DNA from: Pedobacter miscanthi
Lineage (GTDB): Bacteria; Bacteroidota; Bacteroidia; Sphingobacteriales; Sphingobacteriaceae
Direction: 5' to 3'
Assembly: GCF_003315595.1 (NCBI RefSeq)
Contig: NZ_QNQU01000028.1
Span: 21,668 to 85,667 of the forward strand
Length of the DNA: 64,000 nt
Of this stretch, positions 42,450 to 50,970 are shown piece after piece; position 1 is the stretch's first letter; each line of letters begins with the position of its first letter. The notes under the pieces were generated by a model that saw only the letters and a list, made by a program, of their open reading frames with translations, ran no database searches and was not told the DNA's origin. Position numbers and translations under genes: made by a program.

Positions 42450-43589
42450 ATGAGTTACAAGCCTACCTATAAAGCAGCAAACACCATTGCGGCTACTATT
42501 GAGCAACATTTTGTTAAACTGCATAAAAATGCAATTGCGCAGGGTGAGATAGATCTGGCTACTCAACCGGATAAAAAAATCATTGAGGCCATTATCGATG
42601 TAGCTTTCTGGAGCAGCTTGCGTAAGGAAGAAGGGCATTCGCCGCGCATTTCGATTGCGTTTTTACCACCGTCGCAAACCTCTAAACCTTTGGTTTTTGC
42701 CAAGAAACTGGCACTCAATGCCAATACCTTAACCAAAATTGCACCCGGAATTGAGCGCTCGGGGATTCACCTCGGTGTATGGGAAGAGGATGGCGAACTT
42801 TATATCTGGGGTACCACCCTTAATATTCCAAACTTCTGTTTTGTGGTGGATGTTTCTGAACCCGGATTAATCGTGATTAAACACCGCCGGATTTATGGCA
42901 TCGGTAAGTTTACCAATGTTGCGGTGTTGAAAGGCGAGCAAATCCGTATTGTAGACGACAGAAGCTGTTCGAATAAAGATTGTCCGCCGATTTTGCAGGC
43001 TTTATTAGACCTTACGGTTTTAGCCAGCTGGAACGATCCGATCAATATCCTGATCCAGTTTTCGGTATCGATGCGGGCGCACGGCCGTGGCGGGGCATTG
43101 TTGATTGTACCTAAAGGTGATACGAATTGGGAAGATTCGATTATCCACCCAATCCAATATTTAATTGAACCTCCTTTTTGCGGTTTATCAAACCTGGCGA
43201 AGCAGAATGGTAACCAGAGTGAAATTTTCTCGCAGGGTGCTGTGCGCCGGGAGGTAGAACATTTAGCGGGTTTAACCGCGGTTGATGGTGCAACGATTAT
43301 CAACGAAGAGTTTGATCTGATTGCATTTGGCGCAAAAATCGGTCGTGCGAAGGGTAAACCTACCGTAGAGCAGATTGCATTTTCGGAGCCTATTGTTGGT
43401 GGCGAAGATAAGATTTTATATCCCGGACAGCTTGGCGGAACAAGACATTTTTCTGTAGCCCAGTTTGTAAACGATCAGCCCCAGGCGGTTGGACTGGTGG
43501 CCTCGCAGGATGGCCATTTTACCATTTTCAGTTATAGCCAAAAACAGCACATGGTAATGGCGCACCGCATCGAAACACTACTCTTATAA
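42450..43589 (+). CDS. DACNV sensor plus diadenylate cyclase (DAC)-like protein
   Basis: 379 residues. Residues ~1-200 are a sensor-like region (SLRKEEGHSPRISIAFLPP, FAKKLALNANTLTKIAPGI), matching proteins annotated as probable sensor domain DACNV. From about 205 the chain has the marks of a DAC domain: GRGGALLIVPKG, then DGATII (279-284), then GGTRHFSVAQFV (329-340) and LVASQDGHFTIFS. In true c-di-AMP synthases the motifs are DGA and RHR; here RHR reads RHF, so activity is uncertain. It is cytoplasmic and monocistronic. Confidence 0.78.
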   Translation: MSYKPTYKAANTIAATIEQHFVKLHKNAIAQGEIDLATQPDKKIIEAIIDVAFWSSLRKEEGHSPRISIAFLPPSQTSKPLVFAKKLALNANTLTKIAPGIERSGIHLGVWEEDGELYIWGTTLNIPNFCFVVDVSEPGLIVIKHRRIYGIGKFTNVAVLKGEQIRIVDDRSCSNKDCPPILQALLDLTVLASWNDPINILIQFSVSMRAHGRGGALLIVPKGDTNWEDSIIHPIQYLIEPPFCGLSNLAKQNGNQSEIFSQGAVRREVEHLAGLTAVDGATIINEEFDLIAFGAKIGRAKGKPTVEQIAFSEPIVGGEDKILYPGQLGGTRHFSVAQFVNDQPQAVGLVASQDGHFTIFSYSQKQHMVMAHRIETLLL

Positions 43590-43619
43590 CGAAAACTGTT
43601 TAATTGTTACCTTGTTTTA

Positions 43620-43647
43620 TTGTTATTTGGAAAGCGTATTATCTTTG
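43620..43647 (+). promoter_or_regulatory. Orphan promoter-like sequence
   Basis: TTG at 43620 and TATCTTTG at 43640 are spaced by 17 bases, a near-consensus Bacteroidota promoter. No protein gene follows on this strand for 700 bases; the first downstream bases enter dispersed repeat DNA (GGGATCCTTCGCTGCGCTC). It may make a short transcript or be a relic. Confidence 0.45.
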
Positions 43648-43756
43648 CCGCCTAAATTGAAATCGATAGTTGCCAGGTTATCATGTTGGGTTCTGTGTTT
43701 ATCGGTTGGGGATCCTTCGCTGCGCTCAGGATGACAGTAATTTTAAATGTAGCTGC

Positions 43757-44335
43757 CGATTAACCAGTTGTCAGTTTGCAATTTGCAGTTAGGAATGAAT
43801 GATTGAATGATTGAATGATTGAATGAATGGAGAATGAATGAATAACCAATGAACCAATTAATCAGTTTGCAATTTGCAGTTAGGAATGAATGAAGGAATG
43901 ATTGAATGACTGAATGAATGGATGAATGAATGATTGAATGAATGGATGAATGAATGATTGAATGAATAACCAATAACCAATTAATCAGTTTGCAATTTGC
44001 AGTTACGAAGGAATGAATGAATGGATGATTGAATGAATGATTGAATGAATAACCAATAACCAATGAACCAATCAATCAGTTGGCAATTTGTAGTTAACAA
44101 TTTAACAATCGCACAATTTAACAATAGTTTCACTGCACAGTTAACCGATTAACCCCCTGAGCGTAACCTGTCCCGAACATTCGGGAGCCGAAGGGTATAC
44201 AATTAACCCATGTTCAGTTTTCAGTTGGCAATTTGCAGTTACCAATTAACCAATGACCAATGACCAATGACCAATGACCAATGAACCAATCAGTCACTTG
44301 GCAATTTGCAGTTACCAATAACCGATTAACCATTT
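43757..44335. repeat. Low-complexity array built on GAATGA and CAATTTGCAGTTA
   Basis: A 13-18 base block with CAATTTGCAGTTA (or a close variant) occurs at about 43777, 43870, 43993, 44079, 44228 and 44304, each followed by runs of GAATGAATGATT or ACCAATGACCAATG. Any reading frame through it is repeat-derived (SFNHSFNHPFIHSF on the minus strand), so I call no gene. A CCCGAACATTCGGGAG element lies at 44172. The region covers most of the 765-base gap between the DAC gene and the helicase gene. Confidence 0.85.
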
Positions 44336-44354
44336 TTAGCAAATAACCCCAATA

Positions 44355-45788
44355 ATGATTCAGGATAAAAGCCAGCTTATCGCCTCTGCATACGAACATA
44401 CACCAACCAAAGAGCAATTGCTTTTTTGCGAACGCATGTCGGTGTTTTTGCAGCAGGAAGATGAATACCGCTGCTTTGTGCTTAAAGGTTATGCCGGTAC
44501 GGGTAAAACCACCTCAGTGGCGGCTTTGGTTAAGGTCCTGACCAAGTTTAACCTGCGTAGCGAATTACTTGCGCCAACGGGAAGGGCGGCAAAGGTAATG
44601 AGCCAATATTCGTACCGCAAAGCTTTAACGATACATAAACGGATTTACCGGAAACGTTCGGCTGCATCGCCCGAAATGCAGTTTCAACTGGCTCCCAATC
44701 TCTCCGAAAATACACTTTTCATTATTGATGAGGCATCGATGATTGCGGATGAGTTTAATGAAACAGGCTCTTCTATATTGAGAGACCTGCTGGAATTTGT
44801 ATACAACAGCAAAAACTGTTTCCTGCTTTTTGTAGGCGATACGGCGCAGTTGCCACCGGTTGGGAGTTTAGACAGCCCCGCTTTAAACGAGCAATATCTG
44901 AAAGATACCTTTGCTTTAACGGTTAGTTCGGTAGAGTTAAAGGAAGTGGTGCGACAGGGGAAAAAATCGGGGATTTTAGCCAATGCCACCATGTTGAGGA
45001 ACCAGATTGCTAAAAACCCTGAAAATCCTTTACCTAAATTCCTCACTAAAAGTTATACGGATATTTACAATATGCCGGGTGCACGTTTGGTAGAGGGGCT
45101 TGAATACGCCTACCGGAAATTCGGCATGGAAAACACCCTGGTGGTTTGCCGTTCCAATAAATCGGCCAATGTGTATAACCAGCAGATCAGGGCGAGGTTG
45201 TTATACCGTGAGGAGGAATTAACAGGCGGCGACCAGATTATGGTGGTACGCAACAATTATTTCTGGTTGCCGGAGAATGAGGATACGGCTTTTATTGCCA
45301 ATGGTGATATGGCCAAAGTAATCCGTGTGAGGGGAGAGGAGGAGCGTTATGGTTTCCGTTTTGCGGATGCGACTCTGGAGTTTATGGATTTCCCCACTGC
45401 AGGGCAGATTAGTTGTAAGGTAATGCTGGATACCCTGAATTTAGAAAGTGCCAATTTGCCTTACGAGCAGAATAAGAAACTTTTTGACGGGCTGAACGAG
45501 GATTACGAACATATTGCGAATAAACGGCAAAGGATGCTGGCCATTAAAGCAGATCCTTTTTACAACGCGCTGCAGATTAAATTTGCTTACGCGGTTACCT
45601 GCCATAAGGCACAGGGCGGACAGTGGGATGCGGTTTTTGCGGATCAGGGTTATCTTACGGAAGATATGATCGACCTGGATTTTCTCCGCTGGTTGTATAC
45701 GGCAGTAACCCGTGCGAAAAAAGAGTTATATTTAGTCAACTTTGCGCCACAGCTTTTTGCGAAGACGGCGTTGGAAGACTATTTTTAA
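44355..45788 (+). CDS. RecD-like ATP-dependent DNA helicase (SF1)
   Basis: 477 residues, shorter than RecD2. Walker A is GYAGTGKTTS (45-54), motif Ia APTGRAAKVM, Walker B FIIDEASM, then GDTAQLPPVGS and, near the C-terminus, VTCHKAQGGQWDAV and LYTAVTRAKKELYLV of the UvrD_C_2/viral helicase-1 type. The layout is like phage Dda and the short RecD-like helicases of Bacteroidota. It would unwind DNA 5' to 3' in recombination or fork rescue. It is followed by a repeat array, not a partner gene. Confidence 0.9.
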   Translation: MIQDKSQLIASAYEHTPTKEQLLFCERMSVFLQQEDEYRCFVLKGYAGTGKTTSVAALVKVLTKFNLRSELLAPTGRAAKVMSQYSYRKALTIHKRIYRKRSAASPEMQFQLAPNLSENTLFIIDEASMIADEFNETGSSILRDLLEFVYNSKNCFLLFVGDTAQLPPVGSLDSPALNEQYLKDTFALTVSSVELKEVVRQGKKSGILANATMLRNQIAKNPENPLPKFLTKSYTDIYNMPGARLVEGLEYAYRKFGMENTLVVCRSNKSANVYNQQIRARLLYREEELTGGDQIMVVRNNYFWLPENEDTAFIANGDMAKVIRVRGEEERYGFRFADATLEFMDFPTAGQISCKVMLDTLNLESANLPYEQNKKLFDGLNEDYEHIANKRQRMLAIKADPFYNALQIKFAYAVTCHKAQGGQWDAVFADQGYLTEDMIDLDFLRWLYTAVTRAKKELYLVNFAPQLFAKTALEDYF

Positions 45789-45826
45789 GAAGATGATTAC
45801 ACCGATTTGAGGATTGCACAGATAAA

Positions 45827-46435
45827 TAACCACCAAGACACGAAAGCACAAAGGTTTTTTTTTCTGGCAAATACTTAACAAATAAATACTTTCTTTGTGG
45901 CTCCGTGCCTTTATGGTGCATGAGCAAATGTAATAACCACCAAGACACTAAGGCACAAAGGTTTTTGTTACTTTTGAAAAAGAACCAATAAGTATAAGAT
46001 TATTGTCTTTGTGTTACATGAGAAAATGTAATAACCACCAAGACACTAAGGCGCAAAGGTTTTTGTTACTTTTGAAAAAGAACCAATAAGTATAAGATTA
46101 TTGTCTTTGTGTTACATGAGAAAATGTAATAACCACCAAGACACTAAGGCGCAAAGGTTTTTGTTACTTTTGAAAAAGAACCAATAAGTATAAGATTATT
46201 GTCTTTGTGGTGCATAAGCAAATGTAAAAACCACCAAGACACTAAGTCACAAAGGTTTTTTTTAGCAATTACTTAACAAATAAATACTTTTTTGGTGTCT
46301 TCGTGCCTTTGTGGTGCATAAGCAAATGTAATAACCACCAAGACACTAAGGCACAAAGGTTTTTTGTTCTGGCATATACATAACAAATAAATATTTTTTT
46401 GGTGTCTTTGTGCCTTTGTGGTCAATATTTATGCT
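45827..46435. repeat. Tandem array, six copies of a ~100-bp unit
   Basis: AACCACCAAGACAC starts units at 45827, 45934, 46032, 46131, 46229 and 46332 (spacing 107, 98, 99, 98 and 103). Units run through GCACAAAGGTTTTT and end in CTTTGTGGT or GTGCCTTTGTGGT, a partial complement of their start, so each can form a hairpin. Three central units contain GAACCAATAAGTATAAGATT; the outer ones contain ACTTAACAAATAAATA instead, so two sub-types alternate. The element shares its ends with the array at 39809-40431. Only 27 bases separate it from the next gene. Confidence 0.92.
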
Positions 46436-46462
46436 TAATAAATGTACTAACCAAATACCATT

Positions 46463-47131
46463 ATGAAATTCGCTTTTAGCCTTAAAAACAAGCTGAAAAT
46501 CGCTTTTTTGCTCTTTTGTATCATGTGCTGCACGTTATTGATCCGTTTTCTGGAAGATAAAAGTGTAGAGAAAATTAATGATTCGTTTATTTCGATGTAT
46601 AACGACAGGCTGGTGCCGGCTACGGATCTGTATTTTATTGCCGAAAACCTGTTCCACAAAAATGCCATTCTTCAGGAGGCATTGATAGGTAACGGTATTC
46701 AAAGTTCAACGGCTATTGTAAAATTGAATAAACATAACCGTAAAATAGATTCGGTGATCAATAAATATGAACTCACCTTATTGGTAAAACAGGAACAAAC
46801 TTTTTTGAACGATCTTAAAAAGGCACTGATTGTTCAGCAGGGTTTGGAAGTGAAAATATTGAATATGGCAGGAGCAGAGGGAAGGGCGATTTATGAATCG
46901 ATGGGCAGAAATGCAGCCAATCAAACGCTTAACAAACTTTCGGCATTAATTAAAATACAATCCAAAGTGGGTAACGAACTGATTAAAGGAACAAAAGTAT
47001 TTGTTTCGGGTACAAAGGTGTACTCTACCTTGCAGATGATTTTGGCAATTGTAATCGGGATTATGATTGTATCGATTGTTTCGGCATCGAACGCGGTGAA
47101 GATACAGAGTGATAAGTTTAACCTGAATTAA
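46463..47131 (+). CDS. Membrane sensor-like protein with MCP-type four-helix domain, no output domain
   Basis: 222 residues. TM1 lies at about 13-30 (IAFLLFCIMCCTLLIRFL) and TM2 at about 192-210 (MILAIVIGIMIVSIVSA); between them ~160 residues of helix (FISMYNDRLVPATDLYFIAENLF, then KLSALIKIQSKVGNELIK) match the 4HB_MCP ligand-binding layout. The chain stops about 12 residues after TM2, so there is no HAMP, methyl-accepting or kinase domain. Its own output must come from a partner, or it is a structural protein. A repeat array precedes it and dispersed repeats follow. Confidence 0.78.
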   Translation: MKFAFSLKNKLKIAFLLFCIMCCTLLIRFLEDKSVEKINDSFISMYNDRLVPATDLYFIAENLFHKNAILQEALIGNGIQSSTAIVKLNKHNRKIDSVINKYELTLLVKQEQTFLNDLKKALIVQQGLEVKILNMAGAEGRAIYESMGRNAANQTLNKLSALIKIQSKVGNELIKGTKVFVSGTKVYSTLQMILAIVIGIMIVSIVSASNAVKIQSDKFNLN

Positions 47132-47144
47132 CTCTTTGAATTGG

Positions 47145-47352
47145 ATTTTACCACCAAGGCACGAAGGCACAAAGAAAAGTTTCGTCATCTCGACCCGTAG
47201 TGGATATTCTTCGACTCCGCTCAGGATGACACATTAATAACAACGGCCGTCATCTCGACCGAAGCATCGCGGAGAGATCTATCCCAAGTCAGATTTCGCT
47301 TCGCTGAGCACTTCGTGGTTCTCCATTTCGTTTCACTTCAGTCGAAATGACG
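47145..47352. repeat. Dispersed repeat fragments after the sensor gene
   Basis: Starts with one more ACCACCAAGGCACGAAGGCAC block, then CGTCATCTCGACC, CTCCGCTCAGGATGACA, a second CGTCATCTCGACC and finally CACTTCGTGGTTCTCC and TCAGTCGAAATGACGG. The CGTCAT and ATGACG ends can pair over about 130 bases. Lies between convergent genes. Confidence 0.7.
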
Positions 47353-47373
47353 GCTTGATGTTAAAAATTATCT

Positions 47374-48219
47374 TTATTCAGCGTCTTCATCAGTTATCAA
47401 CCTGATCGAATCATCAGAAAGTACGATTAAACGTTCTTTATAAAGCGATCCGATGGTTTTTTTGAAGGCACTTTTACTGATCTGGAAACGGTGATAAATA
47501 TCTTCAGGAGAACTTTTATCGCCCAGTTCGATTACACCGCCGCTCTTTTTTAATTCCCTTAACATCATCTCTTTCGAATCGAGGATGTGTCCGTAGCCAC
47601 TTGGCTGCAGGGTTAAGTCGATTTTACCTTCCACACGGATTTTCTTGATCCAGCCCTTACGCATTTCGCCAGGCTGAACGTTATCAAAAACCTCATTATT
47701 GTAAAGTAAACCAATGTAAGTGTTGTTGATAATGGCGTTGTAACCAAGATCTGTTTCTTCGGTAATCAGCAAACTTACTTCGTCGCCTTCTTCAAAATCG
47801 AAACCATCTTCCTCAACAAAATCGTATAGTTTAGACGAGGCCAGCAAGCGGTCGTTATTTTCATCCAAATACAGATAAACTACATATTTATAGCCTTTTT
47901 GCATTGGTCTTTTCTGTTCGCGGGCAGGTACATATACATCTTTATCAATCCCCAGATCCATAAAAACACCATCTTCACCATCAGACACCACTTTCAGGAA
48001 AGCAAAATCGCCCACTTCGGCATAAGCTTTTTGTGTAGTTCCGGTTAAGCGGCCATCTTTCTGTATAAAAACAAAAACACTGATGTTATCGCCGATTTCG
48101 GCACCTTTTGGTACGTACTGGTAAGGGAGGATTACCGTTTTATCACCGTCGGTTAAGTTTAATCCAGCTTCTGTTTTGCTTAAAATCCTTAACTCGTTGT
48201 ATTTTCCTATTTCAATCAT
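47374..48219 (-). CDS. cvfB: CvfB-type S1 RNA-binding protein
   Basis: 281 residues. Three S1-like modules and a C-terminal winged helix: NELRILSKTEAGLNLTDGDKTVILP, then GDFAFLKVVSDGEDGVFMDLGIDKDVYVPAREQ, then YNAIINNTYIGLLYNNEVF and finally IYHRFQISKSAFKKTIGSLYKERLI. This layout is that of conserved virulence factor B (YitL in Bacillus), an RNA-binding regulator. Ends opposite dispersed repeats. Its likely promoter is in the repeat-rich gap 48220-48645. Confidence 0.92.
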   Translation of the reverse strand: MIEIGKYNELRILSKTEAGLNLTDGDKTVILPYQYVPKGAEIGDNISVFVFIQKDGRLTGTTQKAYAEVGDFAFLKVVSDGEDGVFMDLGIDKDVYVPAREQKRPMQKGYKYVVYLYLDENNDRLLASSKLYDFVEEDGFDFEEGDEVSLLITEETDLGYNAIINNTYIGLLYNNEVFDNVQPGEMRKGWIKKIRVEGKIDLTLQPSGYGHILDSKEMMLRELKKSGGVIELGDKSSPEDIYHRFQISKSAFKKTIGSLYKERLIVLSDDSIRLITDEDAE

Positions 48220-48290
48220 TTTATTGGGGTTTAACCATTTTCTTCAATGGCTTTTCGCCAGCAAAGGTAGTAATGTTTATTGGTTTATTG

Positions 48291-48545
48291 GTTCACTGGT
48301 CATTGGTAACTGCCAACAGTCAATTGAAAACTGCTTCATTGTATTGCTAATATTGTTAAATTGTTAAATTGTTGTTTGCCAACTGCCAACTGTCAACTGC
48401 CAACTGTAAACTGGTTCATTGGTCATTGGTCATTGGTCATTCGTTTATTGGTCATTTGTTTATTGGTCATTGATCATTCTTTCATTCATTAATTCATTCA
48501 TTGGTCATTGATCATTCCTTCCTTCATTCATTCTTTAATTCAAAT
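48291..48545. repeat. Low-complexity and inverted repeat block
   Basis: 48296-48371 is the reverse complement of the block at 42269-42344 (CAATTGAAAACTGCTTCATT here). Then CAACTGCCAACTG is repeated, followed by many GGTCATTG and TTCATTCATT units up to about 48540. The 426-base gap between the divergent cvfB and LURP-one genes otherwise contains a possible TATATTTTCG -7 box near 48612 for the latter. Confidence 0.75.
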
Positions 48546-48645
48546 CTGTGTTTATCTGTGTGCATCTGTGGTTAAAGCCGTCAGCATTACAGTGCATGGA
48601 AAAAAATATATATTTTCGCAGCTTATCTAAAAATATATCTTCATT

Positions 48646-49248
48646 ATGAACAAGCAGATTCCTCCATTTTTTTTAAGCGACGAGTATTTTATTGACGAAA
48701 AAGTAAATTTTTTAAAATTTGCAAACGAGTATAAGGTATATAACGACCAGGGTGCGCAGATCGGGATTATTAAACAACGCATTTCGGGCTGGCAAAAGGC
48801 TTTAACTTTATTGATCGATAAACGGATGATGCCCTTTAAACTGGAAATTACCGATGTTAACGATCAGTTACAGGCTACCATTACAAGGGGCTGGACATTC
48901 TGGATGTCGAAAATTATTGTTACCGACCCGCTTGGCGCCGAAGTAGGCATTATTAAACAAAAATTTAAGTTCTTTAAACCCACTTTTACCATTTCGAATC
49001 CGGTAACGGGAGCAGAAATTGCAAAAATATCCGGCGATTGGAAAGCCTGGAATTTTAGCATCACCAATAATGCAGGTGCAGAAATGGGCAAAATCAGTAA
49101 AAAATGGGCAGGTGCCATGAAAGAAATTTTTACCACTGCCGATAAATACAATGTTTCTATCGATCCTAATTATGCAGAAAGCAATCAAAAGGTTGCAATT
49201 GTAGCCACTGCCATTACCATTGATATGGTGTTGAAGGAAAGTAAATAG
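48646..49248 (+). CDS. LURP-one-related/phospholipid scramblase-like protein
   Basis: 200 residues. A tubby-like beta-barrel pattern is seen: LKFANEYKVYNDQGAQIGIIKQ, KLEITDVNDQLQATITRGW, KIIVTDPLGAEVGIIKQK and FSITNNAGAEMGKISKKWAG repeat a strand-turn-G-x-I unit. The C-terminal hydrophobic helix (VAIVATAITIDMVL) fits the buried helix of that fold. The family binds membranes or lipids; no enzyme activity is known. Monocistronic. Confidence 0.8.
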   Translation: MNKQIPPFFLSDEYFIDEKVNFLKFANEYKVYNDQGAQIGIIKQRISGWQKALTLLIDKRMMPFKLEITDVNDQLQATITRGWTFWMSKIIVTDPLGAEVGIIKQKFKFFKPTFTISNPVTGAEIAKISGDWKAWNFSITNNAGAEMGKISKKWAGAMKEIFTTADKYNVSIDPNYAESNQKVAIVATAITIDMVLKESK

Positions 49249-49367
49249 AAGCTTAATTGTTACCCCTTCGGCTCCCGAATGTTCGAGCCAGGTTAGGCTC
49301 AGGGGGTTGAATGTTAAATGGGCGGGTGAGCAAAGATTGCTTGTCTGCTCATTTAATGATGATTTAA

Positions 49368-49850
49368 TTGAAACACAATTTCAGTAATACAAGCGATAAA
49401 CCTCATCTTAAATCGGGAATAAAGAAACCGGCAAAAAAGGTCTTCGTAATTAACAGTCAAAATTGTAAGACTATTTTAGGAGAAATCGAAGTTACGGTAG
49501 GCAGTTCTGAACTCGCAATAGATGGTTCTGAAGTCGCAGTGGATAGTTCTGAAGTCGCAGTAGATAGTTCTGAACTCGCAGTAGATAGTTCTGAACTCGC
49601 AGTAAGTAGTTCTGAAGTCGCAGTAAGTAGTTCTGAAGTCGCAGTAGATAGTTCTGAACTCGCAGTAAATAGTTCTGAACTCGCAGTAGATGGTTCTGAA
49701 GTCGCAGTAGATGGTTCTGAAGTCGCAGTGGATAGTTCTGAAGTCGCAGTAGATAGTTCTGAAGTCGCAGTAGGTAGTTCTGAAGTCGCAGTTGGCAGTT
49801 CTGAAGTTGCAGTTAACTATTGCAGTTTTGAGTTGCGTGGTTTTAGGTAG
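49368..49850 (+). CDS. Possible ORF built from 15 heptapeptide SSEVAVD repeats (21-bp minisatellite)
   Basis: The frame starts at a TTG (49368) and gives about 40 non-repetitive residues (KHNFSNTSDKPHLKSGIKKP), then 15 units of SSExAVx with x being V or L and D, G, S or N at the other variable place, and an end in NYCSFELRGFR. At DNA level the unit is 21 bases, GTAGATAGTTCTGAAGTCGC plus A, hardly changed apart from one C/G switch. Only this plus-strand frame is open because TAG falls in the other two. It may be a real secretion-free acidic protein or an expanded repeat by chance. Confidence 0.35.
   Translation: MKHNFSNTSDKPHLKSGIKKPAKKVFVINSQNCKTILGEIEVTVGSSELAIDGSEVAVDSSEVAVDSSELAVDSSELAVSSSEVAVSSSEVAVDSSELAVNSSELAVDGSEVAVDGSEVAVDSSEVAVDSSEVAVGSSEVAVGSSEVAVNYCSFELRGFR
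49490..49822. repeat. 21-bp minisatellite, about 15 copies
   Basis: Unit AGTTCTGAAGTCGCAGTAGA plus T, with variants CTC/GTC and GAT/AGT/AAT/GGT/GGC. Related shorter fragments are seen elsewhere, for example AGTCCGAAGTCTGCAGTTGG near 41981. The length is a multiple of three. Confidence 0.93.
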
Positions 49851-49870
49851 GCAAATTGCTTTAAAAGAAA

Positions 49871-49902
49871 AACAGCAACCGGTTTTTACTTCTGTTGCTG
49901 TT
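49871..49902 (-). terminator. Intrinsic terminator after the 49950-50696 gene
   Basis: 9-bp perfect stem AACAGCAAC / GTTGCTGTT with a 14-base loop; on the minus strand TTTTTCTTTT follows. It lies 47 bases past the stop of the downstream-strand gene. Confidence 0.78.
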
Positions 49903-49949
49903 TAAATTGAAAATAGGGTTGGGATGATTTTTTTCATTGTATTATTTTT

Positions 49950-50696
49950 TTAAACTTTTACTTTTTTAAAAGTGATGCCCGAAATCTGTTTATATTCCGC
50001 ACTATTGGCTCCGAAAACAGATTTAACATAGTTTTTTACATCTAAAGCCAGGGCAACTAAGCCGGTTTCGGCATCGTAAAGTATTTTGTCGCGGTTAAGC
50101 CGAAGGGTACTTAGCTGGGCATTATTGGCTACCACATCGCGGTTTTTCTGCAATAAATCGTTGTATAAAGCGGTAAGGGTGGGCAGCTGTAAATCTACTT
50201 CGTTGGGCGCATACTGCGGAATGGTGGCCAGTACTTTAATCTGCTTGTCGAAACTATCAATCAGGTTATCGTAACTCAGCTGCGCAGCCGTTTTTTGGTT
50301 TACAATGGTTCCACTTGCGGCCAGCTCATTCTTTTCTTCCTCGGTTAACTTTGGCGTGGCCCGCTGGCCGTGAATTTTCCGGTTATTGCTTACGGCATTG
50401 TCTAACACCTGCTGAGACACGTTGCTGGCCCTCACACTATTCAGGATCCGGGTACTGAGGCTTTTAAGCGGTGCAAATGCGAGGTCGCGGGCGGCAATGG
50501 CGTTGCTGTTTTTGGCGATAAGATCGTTAACCTGTTCGTTAATTACCCGGGCTGCAGCCGCTTTTTCGGTCAGGCTGTTTAACTGGATGCTGGCATTGCT
50601 GGGATTGTACAGCGCGCCGTAGCCGGTTAAATAAGTAATCATCATTTCGGAATTGACCACGTTTCTGCCGTGGCCGGTGTCGTTGGTTTTTGACAT
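49950..50696 (-). CDS. Hypothetical helical protein
   Basis: 248 residues, not recognised. Largely helical with Ala/Asn-rich segments (SLTEKAAAARVINEQVNDLI, KTAAQLSYDNLIDSFDKQ) and no signal peptide, transmembrane segment or cysteine. The two halves share a similar pattern of long helices, as in four-helix bundle proteins. The gene is more GC-rich than the restriction operon to its right, so it belongs to the host background, and the region of acquired DNA appears to begin beyond it. Function unknown. Confidence 0.7.
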   Translation of the reverse strand: MSKTNDTGHGRNVVNSEMMITYLTGYGALYNPSNASIQLNSLTEKAAAARVINEQVNDLIAKNSNAIAARDLAFAPLKSLSTRILNSVRASNVSQQVLDNAVSNNRKIHGQRATPKLTEEEKNELAASGTIVNQKTAAQLSYDNLIDSFDKQIKVLATIPQYAPNEVDLQLPTLTALYNDLLQKNRDVVANNAQLSTLRLNRDKILYDAETGLVALALDVKNYVKSVFGANSAEYKQISGITFKKVKV

Positions 50697-50970
50697 AAGT
50701 TGGTGGGTTATAGGTGAATAAAATTTGTTTATTGGTATTAAGATAAGATTACTTGTGGTGTAAAGGATAAAATGTAAAAAAAAATATCACTCGGGGTAGG
50801 GGAAACCGTAAAATTTGTTTCTCAAAGCCAAGTACCTTGGCTGTACGAAAAGATTTTATTATATCCTGTTATTAAGTTTTATCATGCTGGGTTATAGCAA
50901 ACAAAATGAAATAGGAGCAGACACTGATAGCGAAACTTAACAATAAGTTTTTTATTTAAAAATTCAAAAT

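Noticed and set aside
43743..44075. Minus-strand frame rich in SFNHSFIHS
   Set aside because: It is produced by GAATGA-type low-complexity DNA, lacks any non-repetitive domain and overlaps the repeat block.
39776..46462. CRISPR array among the regularly spaced repeats
   Set aside because: Units of ~100-121 bases are repeated whole, with no alternation of constant repeats and unique spacers, and no cas gene is present.
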